Shown one piece after another: positions 32,596 to 44,577 of a stretch of DNA of 64,000 bases. The position numbers were made by a program, and so were the translations under genes. The stretch is from Rhabditoides inermis (lineage: Eukaryota > Nematoda > Chromadorea > Rhabditida > Rhabditidae). Where the stretch lies: the NCBI GenBank assembly GCA_963966185.1, contig CAWZYM010000302.1, positions 276,501 through 340,500 on the forward strand, given 5' to 3'. Under the pieces are notes generated by a model. That model was given only the letters and a program-made list of their open reading frames with translations, was not told the origin of the DNA and made no database searches. Position 1 is the first letter of the stretch, and each line of letters starts with the position of its first letter.

Positions 32596-34513
32596 TTACA
32601 CGAGCAAGAGACGGATTTGCACCATGTCAGGATGGGGAGCGAGGAAAATGTGCTCGCGATGAATGGGGTTGTTCAATTTGTCCGAAACAACTGGAATGAG
32701 GTTGGATGCGAGTTGCAAGTGTTGGACTACATACCTTCGCACACAGCGACCGCGTAGGCTGCCCGAGTGCACAGGGGTTCTTTGCCCTTACAGCACTGGT
32801 CTGTTGGCGACACGGGACAGGGCTATCGGCTGACGGGCGGTATATGCCATAGCTCGCACTCATACGCCCCGCATGACTGAACTGTGTTGCTGCCAAACAC
32901 AATCACCACCTACAATAGACCCTCATTGAAGTTGTCGGTGAGGTAGATGCCAGCTCCATACACAGCACCCGATTGTTGGAACTGAAATTTGAATGAATTC
33001 GTTTCTAGTTCAGTACCTCTGTGTGTGACTGATTCTGTAGCCGTGTACGAAGAATCGAATGCCAGTTTCGAATGGGAGATCCACTGAAAATTTCCTCAAC
33101 TGTTTCTTACACAGAAATATGTATACTTACTGGAAGAGGAATCTAGTTTCACCACATTTCTTCTTAAGTGCAAAGATTTTCTGGTGCGACGATTGATCAT
33201 AAATGACGAATCTGAACTCTATAATTATATTGAAACCTTTAACGTTTCCTACATGTGGTCCGCGTTCAATTGTAGAAGTTTCCTCCTGACTTCGATAATC
33301 TGTATTTGCAATGTTGTTCGCAGCCTAGAATAAATTAATAAACTATGTATGGTCGCATAAAGCTCACCATTTTAATAGGGCCGCTCCTCTTCTGTTTTCT
33401 CGTTTGAATGCTTTGTAGTGTCCTGGTGACGCCAAAATTTTCCTGACGCATGGGATCGTACCTAAATTTGCGTTGCGTGATTGTAAATATTTTATGTTGA
33501 TACTATCACTTATCAGTTTGTTGATCTCGTCCTGATCGGTTTGTTTTGATTCGTTCTTGTTGTCTGTAAAAGGTTGAGTACCCTCCCACATTACACTGTA
33601 AACAACTTTTATCGGCGAGAAGAGTGACTGGGTAATCGTTCGGTTGATTGGTGTTGTCACTGCAAAACACGGAAACATAAGCATGAAAAAGAGTACTCTT
33701 ACTTGATGAGATCATTTGGTATGGAAGGAAGGGCCAGTCTTCTCTCACTTGTGTTGAGAGGAGTCTCATTGGCCCGAGACCGTTGATGTCGTCACTCAAC
33801 CAACGGAATGAGTGAGTGGAAAGAAAAAGGACTCACTCTGTAATTGTCTCCATGTATGTAACTGGCGGAGAAGGTAGAAGAAGATGGATCCATATTGCGC
33901 ATCCATTAACTCATCGTTGCCCTCTCCCACAGGATACACATTGTTCAGGTCGAGACAAACTTTCTGAAATAGAACGCTAGACAATCTGAAACACACAAAC
34001 AAATAAAGTTGATATTGTACTCGAGCAATGTGCTTGATGAATTTTGGGACGATGTTGTTTGGAGTGCGGAAATAAACAAGTGGCGATTTCTCGGGATCTG
34101 GAATGTGATCTTTTAACTTTGATTCGAATGTGCTTTGACTACTGACCTATTGCTCGAAATTTCACTTTGTCAATATCCTTTATTGTAAGTTCGAAGTCAG
34201 AATCAGAATCAGAATATAGAAGGACATAAATGTTCGAAGTACCGAACATTTATGTCTTTCTTTTCACGGAGCATGTCCTGTAACATATGAATATGAATAC
34301 TCGTAGTCGTAATGTTTCGCACCGAGAACAGGTCGAGGTTGATGCGCAGAGTGACTTGGCAGTATGGGCTGGAGTCGTCTAGCCCTGTCACTTCTATAGT
34401 CTTCACTCTTGGCAGCGCGAACTTGTCGATGAGTCGTCGCACCCACGGCGCTCGGTCGTTGAGCAAAGTGAGATTTCCACCAGATACGGGTGCGGCGCCA
34501 TCATATTACCCAT
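32596..34513 (-). pseudogene. PARP6/8-like copy B, probably broken
   Basis: Parts of the family are clear: MGNMMAPHPYL (34513), NDRAPWVRRLIDKFALPR, then the ART motifs [16 protein letters not shown] (about 33065), SGAVYGAGIYLTDNFN (about 32960), CTRAAYAVAVCE (about 32760) and PDMVQIRLLLV with stop (32596). Three lesions are visible. The N-terminal HPYL block and the NDRAPW block are in different frames (about 34465-34480). The segment that in the other copies reads REKWG...FELR is replaced by a palindrome (34219-34258) and a stop. In the catalytic region the exon that should start with SxRTKTT is shortened and its frame meets TAG near 32820. A reduced or re-spliced product cannot be ruled out. 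Confidence 0.65.
34219..34258. repeat. Perfect palindrome inside PARP-like copy B
   Basis: GACATAAATGTTCG followed by a short loop and CGAACATTTATGTC. It replaces coding sequence expected from the paralogues. Confidence 0.8.
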
Positions 34514-35036
34514 CTAAAATTTCATTCTTAAAAAGTAAAGTAAAAGATAATCAAAAGACAAAATCATCGGGCATCACGCATCACTGTAACACATGGAACT
34601 TACAGTTCTTATCGTCTTATCTTATCATTGTTATTGTTTCAATGAACATCAGATAGGAAAAGTACATAAATCTTAAATACAAAACAAATACAACACATTA
34701 TGCAAAACTTGAAATTATGTTTATGATGAGCTGAAACATGCTGAGACAAATCGAATAACGAAAACAATTGTATGTTGAAATGTGTCGTTTTTATTCTGGA
34801 ACGAATATCAGCATGCTTGATCTCTGTCTTCGACTAGCCATCTTTTCACTCTTTTCGTTTCCGATTGTCACACCGCGTGGGATGCGAAAAGCTGCAAAGA
34901 TACTCAAATGTGATAATTAGTATGATCCATACGTCTTTGAGCATTTGATCGTCGAGCATGTTACCAGTGCCACCCCTAGGAGGACTGTCGAATCTGAACT
35001 AGCGAAATTTTGGTATAATATATGCGTGTCTGTAAC
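34514..35036. other. Gap between PARP-like copies B and C
   Basis: Upstream of B and downstream of C, both on minus. No supported exon; AT-rich. Confidence 0.5.
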
Positions 35037-37389
35037 TCACACCAGGAGAACGCGGACCGATACCATATCTGCTTCATCCGCCACAAATATTCCTTTCTCA
35101 TGTGCGTGCAATTGATCATTGTCGATCACTGAACTTTGCATGGTCGCAGGTTTAACAACTGAAGATGAAAACCTTCGCATATGGCGATGACATAAGCGGC
35201 GCGACTTGGTAGAGGGTCGTCATCTTCACAGCACTCATCGTCACAGTGCTCTGCAATGTTACTCCAAGGCGCGCCCGTGTCTCCATTAGTCGTCTTCACC
35301 TTTCTCGAATACCTGTAATTTAAAATAGTTGTTTTGGGGTAAATTTACGAACGTACGCTGCACATGTTGTGAAGTCGTTGGTGAGATAGATTCCAGCGCC
35401 ATGAACAGCGGCCGTTTGTTGAAACTAAAACAAAAAAGTAGTTTCCTCGTATATCATAAGCCATGCAAATGATACCTCCGTATGAGAGTGCACTTGCAAT
35501 CCAGATCGTATTATCGAGTGCCAATTCCGAATCGGAGATCCACTAAAGTTTTAAAATCCCCATTTACCTATTCACGCATATGTACTCACTGAAATAGAAA
35601 CCTCGTCTTTCCATATTCCTTTTTGAGTTTTTCAAAGTTGTTCTGACGCGATGAGGTGTCACGCACAAAAAATCTGGAATTGTCCTTTATGAAAAAGACT
35701 GGTTGCAAGAAGGGTACTCACTTGTAATCTGCATTCATCGTTTTCTTCTCAGAGGATGAAGGTATGGAGACCTCCACAAATTGAGCTGGCACTGACACCA
35801 GCAGCCTGTAATCATGTGTATTCAAGTTATTCATGGGAGAGATTAAAAACCATTCCAGCAGACCGGCAGCCTTCGGTCGGTTTTGTTTGAATTCTTTGTA
35901 ATCCAACGATGTCGCAAAAAATTTGCGCGTGCATGGAATGGACGCTGAAAAGAGAATAGGAACATATATAGGAACAGACAATCGAGCAATCGCCAATAAC
36001 GTACCAATATACGTGCTCACCGCATTTTGATGATTCCATGTAGGAGAAGATGCTGCTCCGCGAGCAAGATCTTAGAAAAGTTTTTGAATGTGTTTGTGAA
36101 AGATGTTGCAACCTTCATCTCTGATCGAGTTGACTCGTCTTCTCAAGATCGGTGCTCGATCGGCGATCACACCGTCAGTCACCTTGCTGGCATGTTTCAC
36201 ATTTATTTAGTATGTATTTACATTTAGGTGGTATGTGCATACTCACGTGAAGTGAGGAAGGGGATCAGGTCCCATTGCCAGCTTGCGTTCGCTGGATTCG
36301 AGTGGAGCTTCGTTGGCGCGCGCGAGAAGCACTATCAGCAGTTCGACGACTGTCGGGGACATGCCCGGATACGCATTCACGAGGTTGTCGTTGAATAGCA
36401 GTGAGTGCCTGAATGTGTATAAACCATCTTCATATTTGTTAAAAGCGAGCTACATAACTGCGTGAATGCTCTACTATGGTTCCTTCTGTTTGCCGACGCA
36501 TTTTTCCATAGCTAAATTGGCATGTCGAGTATCGATACTAAAGGTCGATTTCAGTTCTTCCCTCACGAGTCTTGGATTTACCTCAACTCACAAGTGTCAG
36601 TGACAACTCACTCAGTGACAGTGCGCATCCTGTTGACCACCTCTCGCAGTAGATGGAAGAACACGGACCCGTGTTCGTCGGGGTCCATCAGAGCCTCGTT
36701 GCCCACACCCAGAGGGAACACATGGTTGAACTCGTGACGGAAGAACTGCAAACCAATGTGGTTCTTGTTCTTATTCTCATTACTTTTTAGTACATATGTG
36801 AATGTGATATGTGAACTGAAGAGAACTGGAACATGAAATTTCAAAGACAGTTCGAAGAAAAGTGGGCGTCTTGATTGTAAAACTCAATTTTACTCACTCG
36901 TACAATCTGTCGAATGGCGACATGTTTCACTCCATTCGGACTGCGCGCCCGAATCACCGGGTTGTCCTTGCGGTTGCCCTCTGACCAAACACGAACATCT
37001 CAACAGACATGTTTGAACTCACTAATGGCTCGAAAGCGCTGTTTGTCAATGTCTGTGACGCGAAGTTCGAAGAACTCCATAGTAATGCCCCACTTGTCGC
37101 GAAGTTCAGCCTGGTAAATATGTAACACATACTAGTACGCTGCACGATGCAGTTCACTCACTGGAAAGAGTCTTGTGTTGATGCGGAGCATGACCTCGCA
37201 TTTCGCATTGCCGTTTTCGAATCCCCTTCGTACGATGACAGGCAGACCAGATGGTAGTTGGAGAGAGGCGGCCAGGCGGCGACACCAGGCTGTGTCGTCA
37301 TTCAGCATGGCCACATCCCTCTCAAGAAACGGGTGCGGCGACGGCGGACGGCCGAAGTACGACATCGAGGAGAGAAAGCCAGCAAGCAA
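35037..37389 (-). CDS. PARP6/8-like mono-ADP-ribosyltransferase, copy C
   Basis: Appears intact. Start at 37389 (MLAGFLSSM); an inner Met at 37365 (MSYFGRPPSPHPF) is equally possible. Exons near 37165-37389, 37040-37110, 36905-36980, 36610-36750, 36250-36410, 36045-36175, 35855-35945, 35730-35815, 35590-35670, 35475-35545, 35355-35425, 35170-35315 and 35037-35155. The catalytic core reads [13 protein letters not shown], where the His codon is split by an intron (CA|T), then [13 protein letters not shown], then SRAAYVIAICE, and ends ADMVSVRVLLV and stop. The triad position normally held by Glu aligns with Ile. RPKAAGLLEWLL before the core matches the PARP6/8 pre-catalytic segment. Mono-ADP-ribosylation is inferred; substrate and location unknown. 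About 400 bp upstream is the 3' end of DYF-13 on the same strand. Confidence 0.82.
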
Positions 37390-37766
37390 GACAGTACTTC
37401 ACACTAGACGAATAGACCAGTGAACCAACGATGACCTGTGCGTGTCTCCCTCTTATCAGAAAAGTTATCGCATGCGCTATTAAGAAATGTTATTGTTGAC
37501 AGTGGAATGATAATGCAAACACACTCCGACTATTGCAAAATGGGACCCTGCGGTTTTAATCACGCCTTATCAGGACAGAAAAACCAAGCTAATTCTAGCA
37601 AGAGGTGCGGTTCGTAAGGCATGGGATCGGATAGAGTGCTAGTTTTGGTTTGGCTCGAAGACGCAGGTGTTTCCCGTCGTCCTGTCGTTGGCGTAAACAT
37701 GTTCAACAAATACAACTTCAACAAAATTATCACGCAAAAAGACAAAAAGTATGTAGACGAGTTGTT

Positions 37767-40700
37767 TCACAAAGTGATGTTGTTGTCGCGACAGTGCTTG
37801 CGGATCGTGCGAACAATCAAATCGACCTGCAAAAGTAATATATGGAAGCAGTGTTAACAGTTAACACAAAAAAGCTAGCGCTAAGAGCCAGAATCTGCGC
37901 CAACCTGTGGATGGTGCCCTCTCTCGAGCATGCGAAGCACTTCCGCCATTTGCTCACTGCAATGTTATTATCACATGATCCGTGGAAGAATCGGACGATG
38001 TGGGACCTAGGAGCTACTTGTGTGCACATAAAGGTTTTCAACGGTGCTCTACACGGTGGTATAGATATGAAAGTAATTTTGTTATTTCAGAAATAAAGAA
38101 CTGAAAAGAGGCGGGAAAATGCGAATTTTCACATTTGAGCCACTTTTATCGCTCTGGATGAGCAAAAAGGCAACATTTGATTTTCATGATAAAAATCAAG
38201 TAGACTAAATAAAATACGTAAAATCTAATGATGTTAATCGCTAATGTTGGTTCGGGGCGGAAAATTCTCAGAAAATTTGAAATATGCTAGTTTTTCCATG
38301 TTCTTGATCATAACTTTTTCAAACTTGGTTTACACGAAAAATTGACTTTATGAAAAATGTCTTACATTGTCGAGACAAATCGAAAGAGCCCTTTAAAAGT
38401 CATAGACGCGGATCGTGTGTTTAATGTTATTGGGTCAACGTTGAATCTCTAGCAGCTGCAATAGGGTGCATCCCTATCAACTCCAACTTGTCACTTTACG
38501 CGTTAGTATCGAAAAAAATAAAATAACAAAAAACATCATTGAAAGTTTTGATAACATAAAAGTAATGATACAACTAAAACGTATAAGTTGATGGACCCAC
38601 CCCTCAGCCTCTCTGTGTATGAGTTGCTTGAATAGTCCGGCCGCCGCCCCTCTCTTCCCCTCCCAGTGTTCAGGAGACGGGTCGATGTTTTCGAGAGCAT
38701 CGAATGCCTTCGCAGAGTAGTAGAACTCACCTGCCTAAACCTTTGATCGTAATTAACACAAAGCTTGTGTACGACACATTCTAGTAAGGTAAAAAACACC
38801 TTGTAGCAGTCATTAGCGATGATCCTCAATAGGGTGAAACTCTCGTTGGGATCGCGCATGCCAGTGTAGATGTCCCACGCCGCAGCTGGACGGTGACAGT
38901 AGATGTCTGCAAAGGCCACACGCACACATACCGATATCTGAACACTCAGAAAGCGGAGTGCACTCACGCGCCCTGGTGAGACAGCGCAACACGCCCGGTC
39001 GCATCCGGTCCTCCCCTCCTATCAACTGCAGAACCGCCTCGGCTTGCTCGTAGTCACCAGACTGTAATCCATACGCTCACTTCTTTTGTGGTGGATATAT
39101 TTTCAGACTTAAGAAAATTGATAGGTTAGTAGTGATCCAATACAACTTGACACCTAGGTGACTGCGACTGACCTGACAGAGTGCCTGTCCGTAGTTGACA
39201 TTGAACGTGTTGTCGCTGTACAGGTATTCCTGAAAAGAGTCTCTCAATAAGTGTCACTATGTGATTGCACCAGTGCTGGACCTCACCTTGATGCTGGACA
39301 GGTATACGACGACGTCGTCCCACTGCCTCGCCAGGTAGTACGCCATCGTCATCGACTGCCGACCCACGATCGTGTCTGCAGGTGAGGAGGGAATCAACAT
39401 CGTCATCCCATAATATGAAAGTGATGAAAAGCAACACCGGTGTGTGTTGATTCAGTTTACCCTTTGCATGGCAAGGCTGTATGCAAGGCTGTGAGTGAGA
39501 AACGCCCATGGTGGACAAGCTAGGACGCGCGCACGTTTCGTATACCTCCTACACCGAGTGAATGAACAGACTGAATGAGAGAGACTCACCGCACTCGCTC
39601 GCCGATTCGCCCACCATCCGGAAGAACTGCTCGGCTGTCTTCAGGTGGTCCTTCTAAAAACGTGTTTGGAATACAATAATTAAACAGAATTGAATAAACG
39701 TTTTCTACAAAACATGTCCATTTTAATGTTACAATACTGACACTGTTTTTCGTTGTGCCGTGTATCATGAATACGAGTGCCTTGAGGAGGAATTCAGTCG
39801 GCAGCTGCGGCTCCACTTCGTTTGCCAGAGAGAGGGCGTGAGACACGTCGTCTGAATGACATTTGTATTCGTGATCTTCAATTCATGAGATGCTAGCAAC
39901 AGAACAATCTGGTCACTGGTTTCTGTGTAAGTTATTTTTTTTTATTTCATTTTCCCACCTTGATGTAGGTAGTAGATGATGAGATTGAGTCGCGCCTCTG
40001 GTATAACATCGACAAGTGCCGGCAGTACCTGAACGCAATTCGTTTCAGGTAAAACGTTTTGTAACGTATGAATTTTAGGATAATGTGTCTTTAAGACGCT
40101 AAATGATCAATACCTGCAATGCTCCGTCTCCATTTTTGAATACGATCGAGTTGTGTTTGAGGAGGTCTCTCGCGAATGGATAGATGTTGCCACGAGCAAG
40201 AGGGGCCAGCTCCATCTGGAACACCGAACGTTTTTTACATGAAAAACTGATTCACATAAAACAACCTCTCACAAGGTTTGTGTTATAATACAAATCAGAC
40301 GTACAAAAATATACTTACTTCTGCGGCCTTTCCCGTGTACATCTTGTATAGAATGGCTGCTTTGAGGTTGAGTGCTGCCGGGCTGTCTGGGAACTGCTTC
40401 AGATAGACAGAGAGTACTTCCTGGAAATTACACTTTTCCCTCATATGCTGGTCTGAATGAAATTGGCATTAGTGTTTTATCTTTATCCACTTATAGGTAT
40501 GTTGATGAAACGTATTATAACATACACGTGGCAGGAAGGTAGAATCCCGGGTTTTTTTGAAAAAAATAAGGGACAGTTTGCAAAAATAAGGTACAGTTTG
40601 CAAAAATAGGGTACAGTTTGCAAAAATAGGATACAGTTTGCAAAAATAGGGTACAGTTTAAAAAAAGGTACAGTTTCCAAAAATAGGGTACAATTTATTT

Positions 40701-42421
40701 TTGCAAAATGTACCTCATTTTTAAGGAAGAACTCCGGGGAAAAAGTCACCGGCCCAAAACATTAGCGCGCCCGTAACCAGATTCTGGCGGGAAACCGCGA
40801 GCACGGCAGCGGTGGGCAGCCGAGTGAGGCTCCGCCTTCGTCCAATTAGGCTATTCGGACAAAGGAATCGTAATAAATAATTCTAAAACATAAGTTTTTG
40901 AAGCCTCTCAGAATTTTCATTGCCAGAATTGTGTTCCTTAGTATCATTCTGCCCCTATTGACCGGCATTCCTATTTTCTTTTTTTTAGAGTTCTTCTTTA
41001 AACTGTACCCTATTTTTGCAAACTTTACCCTATTTTTCCAAACTGTACCTTATTTTTCCAAACTGTACCTTATTTTTCCAAACTGTACCTTATTTTTCCA
41101 AACTGTACCCTATTTCCTCAGAAAACACGAAATTGTCCCTTATTTAAAAAAAACCGGGATTCTACCTTCCTGCCCATACACGTATGTATACCTGTGATAC
41201 TTCATAGAAGTCCAGTTTGTAGTAACAGAGTGCGAGGTAATAGTTCACTGCGATGAAGTTGCTGGAATGAATGCACAATAGATGGGAAATGGTTGGAGAA
41301 GTAGTGCTGGAGACAGCATGATACCCACCTATGTGACAGTAGTATCTTCTTGTATATGTCTATGGCTGGATTGTAGTGCAGTCGCAGGAAGTGGATCGAA
41401 GCCAGACACAACTGGTCCTCGATCGTGTCCTGCAAGGTATTTCGGTTCTTACTCTTTAAATTTTCAAACACTCACATTTTAGTTGTAACTACATTACAAC
41501 TACTTGGTTAAGTTGCGGTCAATGCCATATACGAATCGTCTGTCGACCAACCTGCAGCTGCTGATGTATATTGAGGAGTCTCTTCTCATCGCTTCTCTTG
41601 TGACACGCGTGGAATAGAAGACGGACTTGTAGAGACGATTTCGGGCCTACATTGATTAATTACGGGACCGATGAATCATCGATCGCGTAATCACTCACCC
41701 TTATCAGCCGTCTCGATGGCCTCCTCGGTCATCCCGAGGAAGAAGAGACAGCAGGCGAGGTACGTGAAGCAGTCATCCGGAGCACCCGGCTGTTCCAACA
41801 GCCACTCGTACAACTGCGAACAAACAAGTGAAGAAATCAGCGATAGTTACAAAATTTCCACAATTTGCACAAAATCCCAGAGAGTACACAAGCTGTGAGA
41901 TATGTTAGCAACTGTTCGCCATTGTGCACCATGTGCTCATTCATGCACACGTTGCTCTCTGTTTCTCACCTCTGCCGCCTGCTTGTACTGTCCCGCCCGG
42001 AAGTAGCAGTGTCCCAGCCACAGTTCGGTCGACACATCGGGAGGGGAGGAGGGAGGCGCGGCAGACTGCTCCTTGCGCTTGAACTGAAAACCATACGACT
42101 CGTACGAGCAGATCTCTGTTGATTGTGGTCGGCGGTTGGATGATTTCATTTGCAGTTACCTCACCTCCAGGAGAGAAATTGCTCCGGCGTAGTCTCTCTT
42201 TTCCAGAAACTCATCTAATTCTGGCATCCGCGGCTTCACTCTGAAACGTGAACAGTGGAAATCACATAATGAAAGTTGTTCCTCACTACAGCTTTTGTAT
42301 TCACCGTATTCACTCACTTCTTATCCATCGCAGCCTCCTTCTTTTTGGCGGGACGGAAGCGTTGTAAGAGCTAGAAGGTACATACTGTTGAAAGTGGCCT
42401 TTTCAAAATGCTACTCACCAT
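37767..42421 (-). CDS. dyf-13: Intraflagellar transport protein IFT56/TTC26 (DYF-13)
   Basis: A TPR protein of the IFT-B complex that carries ciliary cargo along axonemes. The start codon is an isolated ATG exon at 42419-42421, spliced to [18 protein letters not shown] (42370) and the conserved [23 protein letters not shown] exons follow: [20 protein letters not shown] (about 42010), [20 protein letters not shown] (41400), [19 protein letters not shown] (41230), [14 protein letters not shown] (39750), [19 protein letters not shown] (39200, 39050) and [20 protein letters not shown] (38700-38810). The last two exons, [17 protein letters not shown] (about 37905-37957) and [19 protein letters not shown] with stop (37767), lie beyond a 650-bp intron and match the family C-terminus. 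An intron holds a MULE-like foldback (40530-41174). Confidence 0.95.
40530..41174. mobile_element. MULE-like foldback element with internal 20-bp tandem repeats
   Basis: A 645-bp element has inverted ends GGCAGGAAGGTAGAATCCCG and its complement, flanked by a perfect 9-bp duplication CATACACGT (40521-40529 and 41175-41183). Next to each end is a tandem array of a unit like GTACAGTTTGCAAAAATAGG (about six copies, 40570-40700), repeated in inverted orientation (about 40990-41115). Target duplications of 9 bp are typical of Mutator-like elements. No coding capacity. It lies in a dyf-13 intron. Confidence 0.85.
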
Positions 42422-42504
42422 TTTGCGTGAAGGGTATGGTTAGTCGCTCGGGATTTATGTTGTCGGTTATTGCATTGTCTTCCCTACCCGCCGGCGCGTT
42501 TCTC

Positions 42505-42518
42505 GTTGCCATGGGTGA
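42505..42518 (-). promoter_or_regulatory. Candidate X-box (RFX/DAF-19 site) upstream of dyf-13
   Basis: On the gene's strand the site reads TCACCCATGGCAAC, 84-97 bp before the start codon. The second half-site ATGGCAAC fits the X-box consensus exactly, the first half is degenerate. IFT genes in nematodes are commonly driven by DAF-19 through an X-box at about this distance. Confidence 0.5.
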
Positions 42519-42951
42519 TTGTGAGAGCGCGGGCGCGCGCTCCTTTGCACTGGGTCACCCACATTCTCATTGTCTACAGAGCAATGAAATAATATTTGTC
42601 GTTCGAGACAAAAAAATGGATGCATTGTTATGTACTCGAGTAGCGCCATTTGGCGGACGCTCCTGGGAGCAATGACTGAGACTGTCATTCAGTGAGTGGT
42701 GCGCATCAGCATATCACCTCATTGGACTGAACATGCGTCATCCACTGACCCTCTCTCTCTCTATCCATTTATCAGTCATTCCCAGTCCAGCCCAGCCATT
42801 GAACAGCAGCGCATGATAGCCGCATATATCATATCAGCATTCATGTGTATCATGGTACCCCCTCCCTCCCCTTCCTTCCCTCTCTCCCCCTCGCTCTCCC
42901 AGCTCTCCCTCCTGATTAGTCGATCATCAATCGATAACCGATCGATTTTCG

Positions 42952-44457
42952 GTGTCGCTGGGTCCATCGATCGTGCTGACATCACTCGGCTACATCGTCT
43001 GTTTGGCCAAGGAAGATGAGGAAGACACCAAGGACCACCTGGACAAGACGAGTGAGTACGGTGGATTCAACTGTGACTACTGTAAGCTACTGTATACCTA
43101 CAGGACTAGTGCTGCAGTTGGAGCACATAATCAAGATGAACGGCGGACGGACGCGAAGAGCGCCCATCAACAGAAAGGGGAGGGAGGTAAGAATCTCCCT
43201 CTTTCTATGTCTCTCTTTCAATCTCTAATTCACTCTCTCTTTCTCTCTTCTCCCTCTCCCCTTTCTCTTTCTTCTCGTTCACTCCCCTTTCTTATCTTAC
43301 CCTCTCCCCCTCTCTCTCCTCTCCCTCTACTTCCTCCGTTCAGGATGCGACTCGAAAGACGAAACGCCGCACTCGTCTCACTTCAGCCGAAGAGAGTAAA
43401 CTGACTTCGATCTTGGACCAAGAGGAGGCAGAGTGTGAGAATGACGTCATAACACACGATGACGTCATAACACGTGATGACGTTATTTCAGTGGACGGGG
43501 AGACGGAGAAGAACAAGGACAACTTCCTAGACGATGGACTCAACGAACACGAGCCAACAGACGAGCCATCGGTCAGCAGATCTCACTCTCTCTCTCTCCC
43601 TCTATCTTCATATATCTTGTCAGAATGCTCGTCGGAAGACGATGATCCGCCGCGTGAGTACAATCACCAAGTCGACACTGGAAAGCAACGCTAACAAACT
43701 GCTCGGAGCGGTCGGCATCACCATAAAACAACACAAGGTTTCACATTTCACATGAACACTTTACTACTTCACTACTAGTAAGTTATTTCACACTTCACAT
43801 ACTTCTTGTGAGGTCCAAGTCCCGATTGATTATGCAAACTATTTGTATTCTATCATTCTATTCGATGTTATGAGATACATATATTCAGGAAGGCGAGGCG
43901 CGCACGCAAGGGAAGAGCAGCGAAGACGACCGAAAGACGAGGAGGAACACCAGGACAACACAGACGAGGACCACTGCCAAGACGTGCGAAGAGGTGCTCA
44001 TTTCCCTGTCTCTTGTCTCTCTCTTTCTTTTCTCCTTCTCTATTCTCTCTTTCTCTCTCTCTCTCTCTCCCTCTCTCTCTCAACCCCTCTCTTTCAGAAA
44101 CCTGCTCCTCCTTCGAAGATAGTCCCCCCTGCAAAGCGCATGTCGAAGGAGCTGATTCGCTTTTCGAAGGAGGTTCTTCTGTCTATGAAGACACAGGACT
44201 TTGACGAGACAAAGGGCACCAAGGAGCAGAAATCCAAGGAGGCCAAGTCGAAAGAGGCCAAGTCGAAAGAAGTGAAGACGGACCCGGAGAGAGACGCGGC
44301 CAAGACGAATCCGCGTACGACGCGAGTGTCTGAGCGGACGAAGAAGGGCGCGTCCTGGCCGGATGAGAGGAACACGCAGATGGGGGGCGTGGAAGGCAGC
44401 AGGAAGTCGCCGACCGCCCCGCCCCCTGCTGCTAGCGCCAGCAACACCCACATATAG
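42952..44457 (+). CDS. Unrecognised Lys/Arg-rich protein (5' end unresolved)
   Basis: Exons joined by consistent splice phases read from GPSIVLTSLGYIVCLAKEDEED (about 42960) through RLVLQLEHIIKMNGGRTRR (43104), DATRKTKRRTRLTSAEESKL (43345), NARRKTMIRRVSTITKSTLE (43625), EGEARTQGKSSEDDRKTRR (43890) and KPAPPSKIVPPAKRMSKEL (44098) to ASNTHI and stop (44457). The start shown is only the left end of the open frame. An upstream short hydrophobic frame from 42813 (MIAAYIISAFMCIM) could be the first exon, but the phases do not join. The first visible part is hydrophobic and may be a membrane segment; the rest is charged and low-complexity with EAKSKEAKSKE repeats. No family recognised. Confidence 0.6.
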
Positions 44458-44577
44458 ACTGTTACAGGGAAAAACTTAGGATTGATCAATTAAATACTTA
44501 AACGTGTTAAACGAACAGCGCAAACGTCCGCATTGAATGGATATTGTTACATAGTGTTATGTGGTGTGATAAAGGTT

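Noticed and set aside
37850..37875. Palindrome GTGTTAACAGTTAACAC near the 3' end of dyf-13
   Set aside because: Short and isolated, with no element borders; not enough to call a feature.
40570..41115. Regular 20-bp repeats resembling a CRISPR array
   Set aside because: Repeats are contiguous with no unique spacers, occur as inverted arms of a transposon with a 9-bp target duplication, and the genome is eukaryotic.
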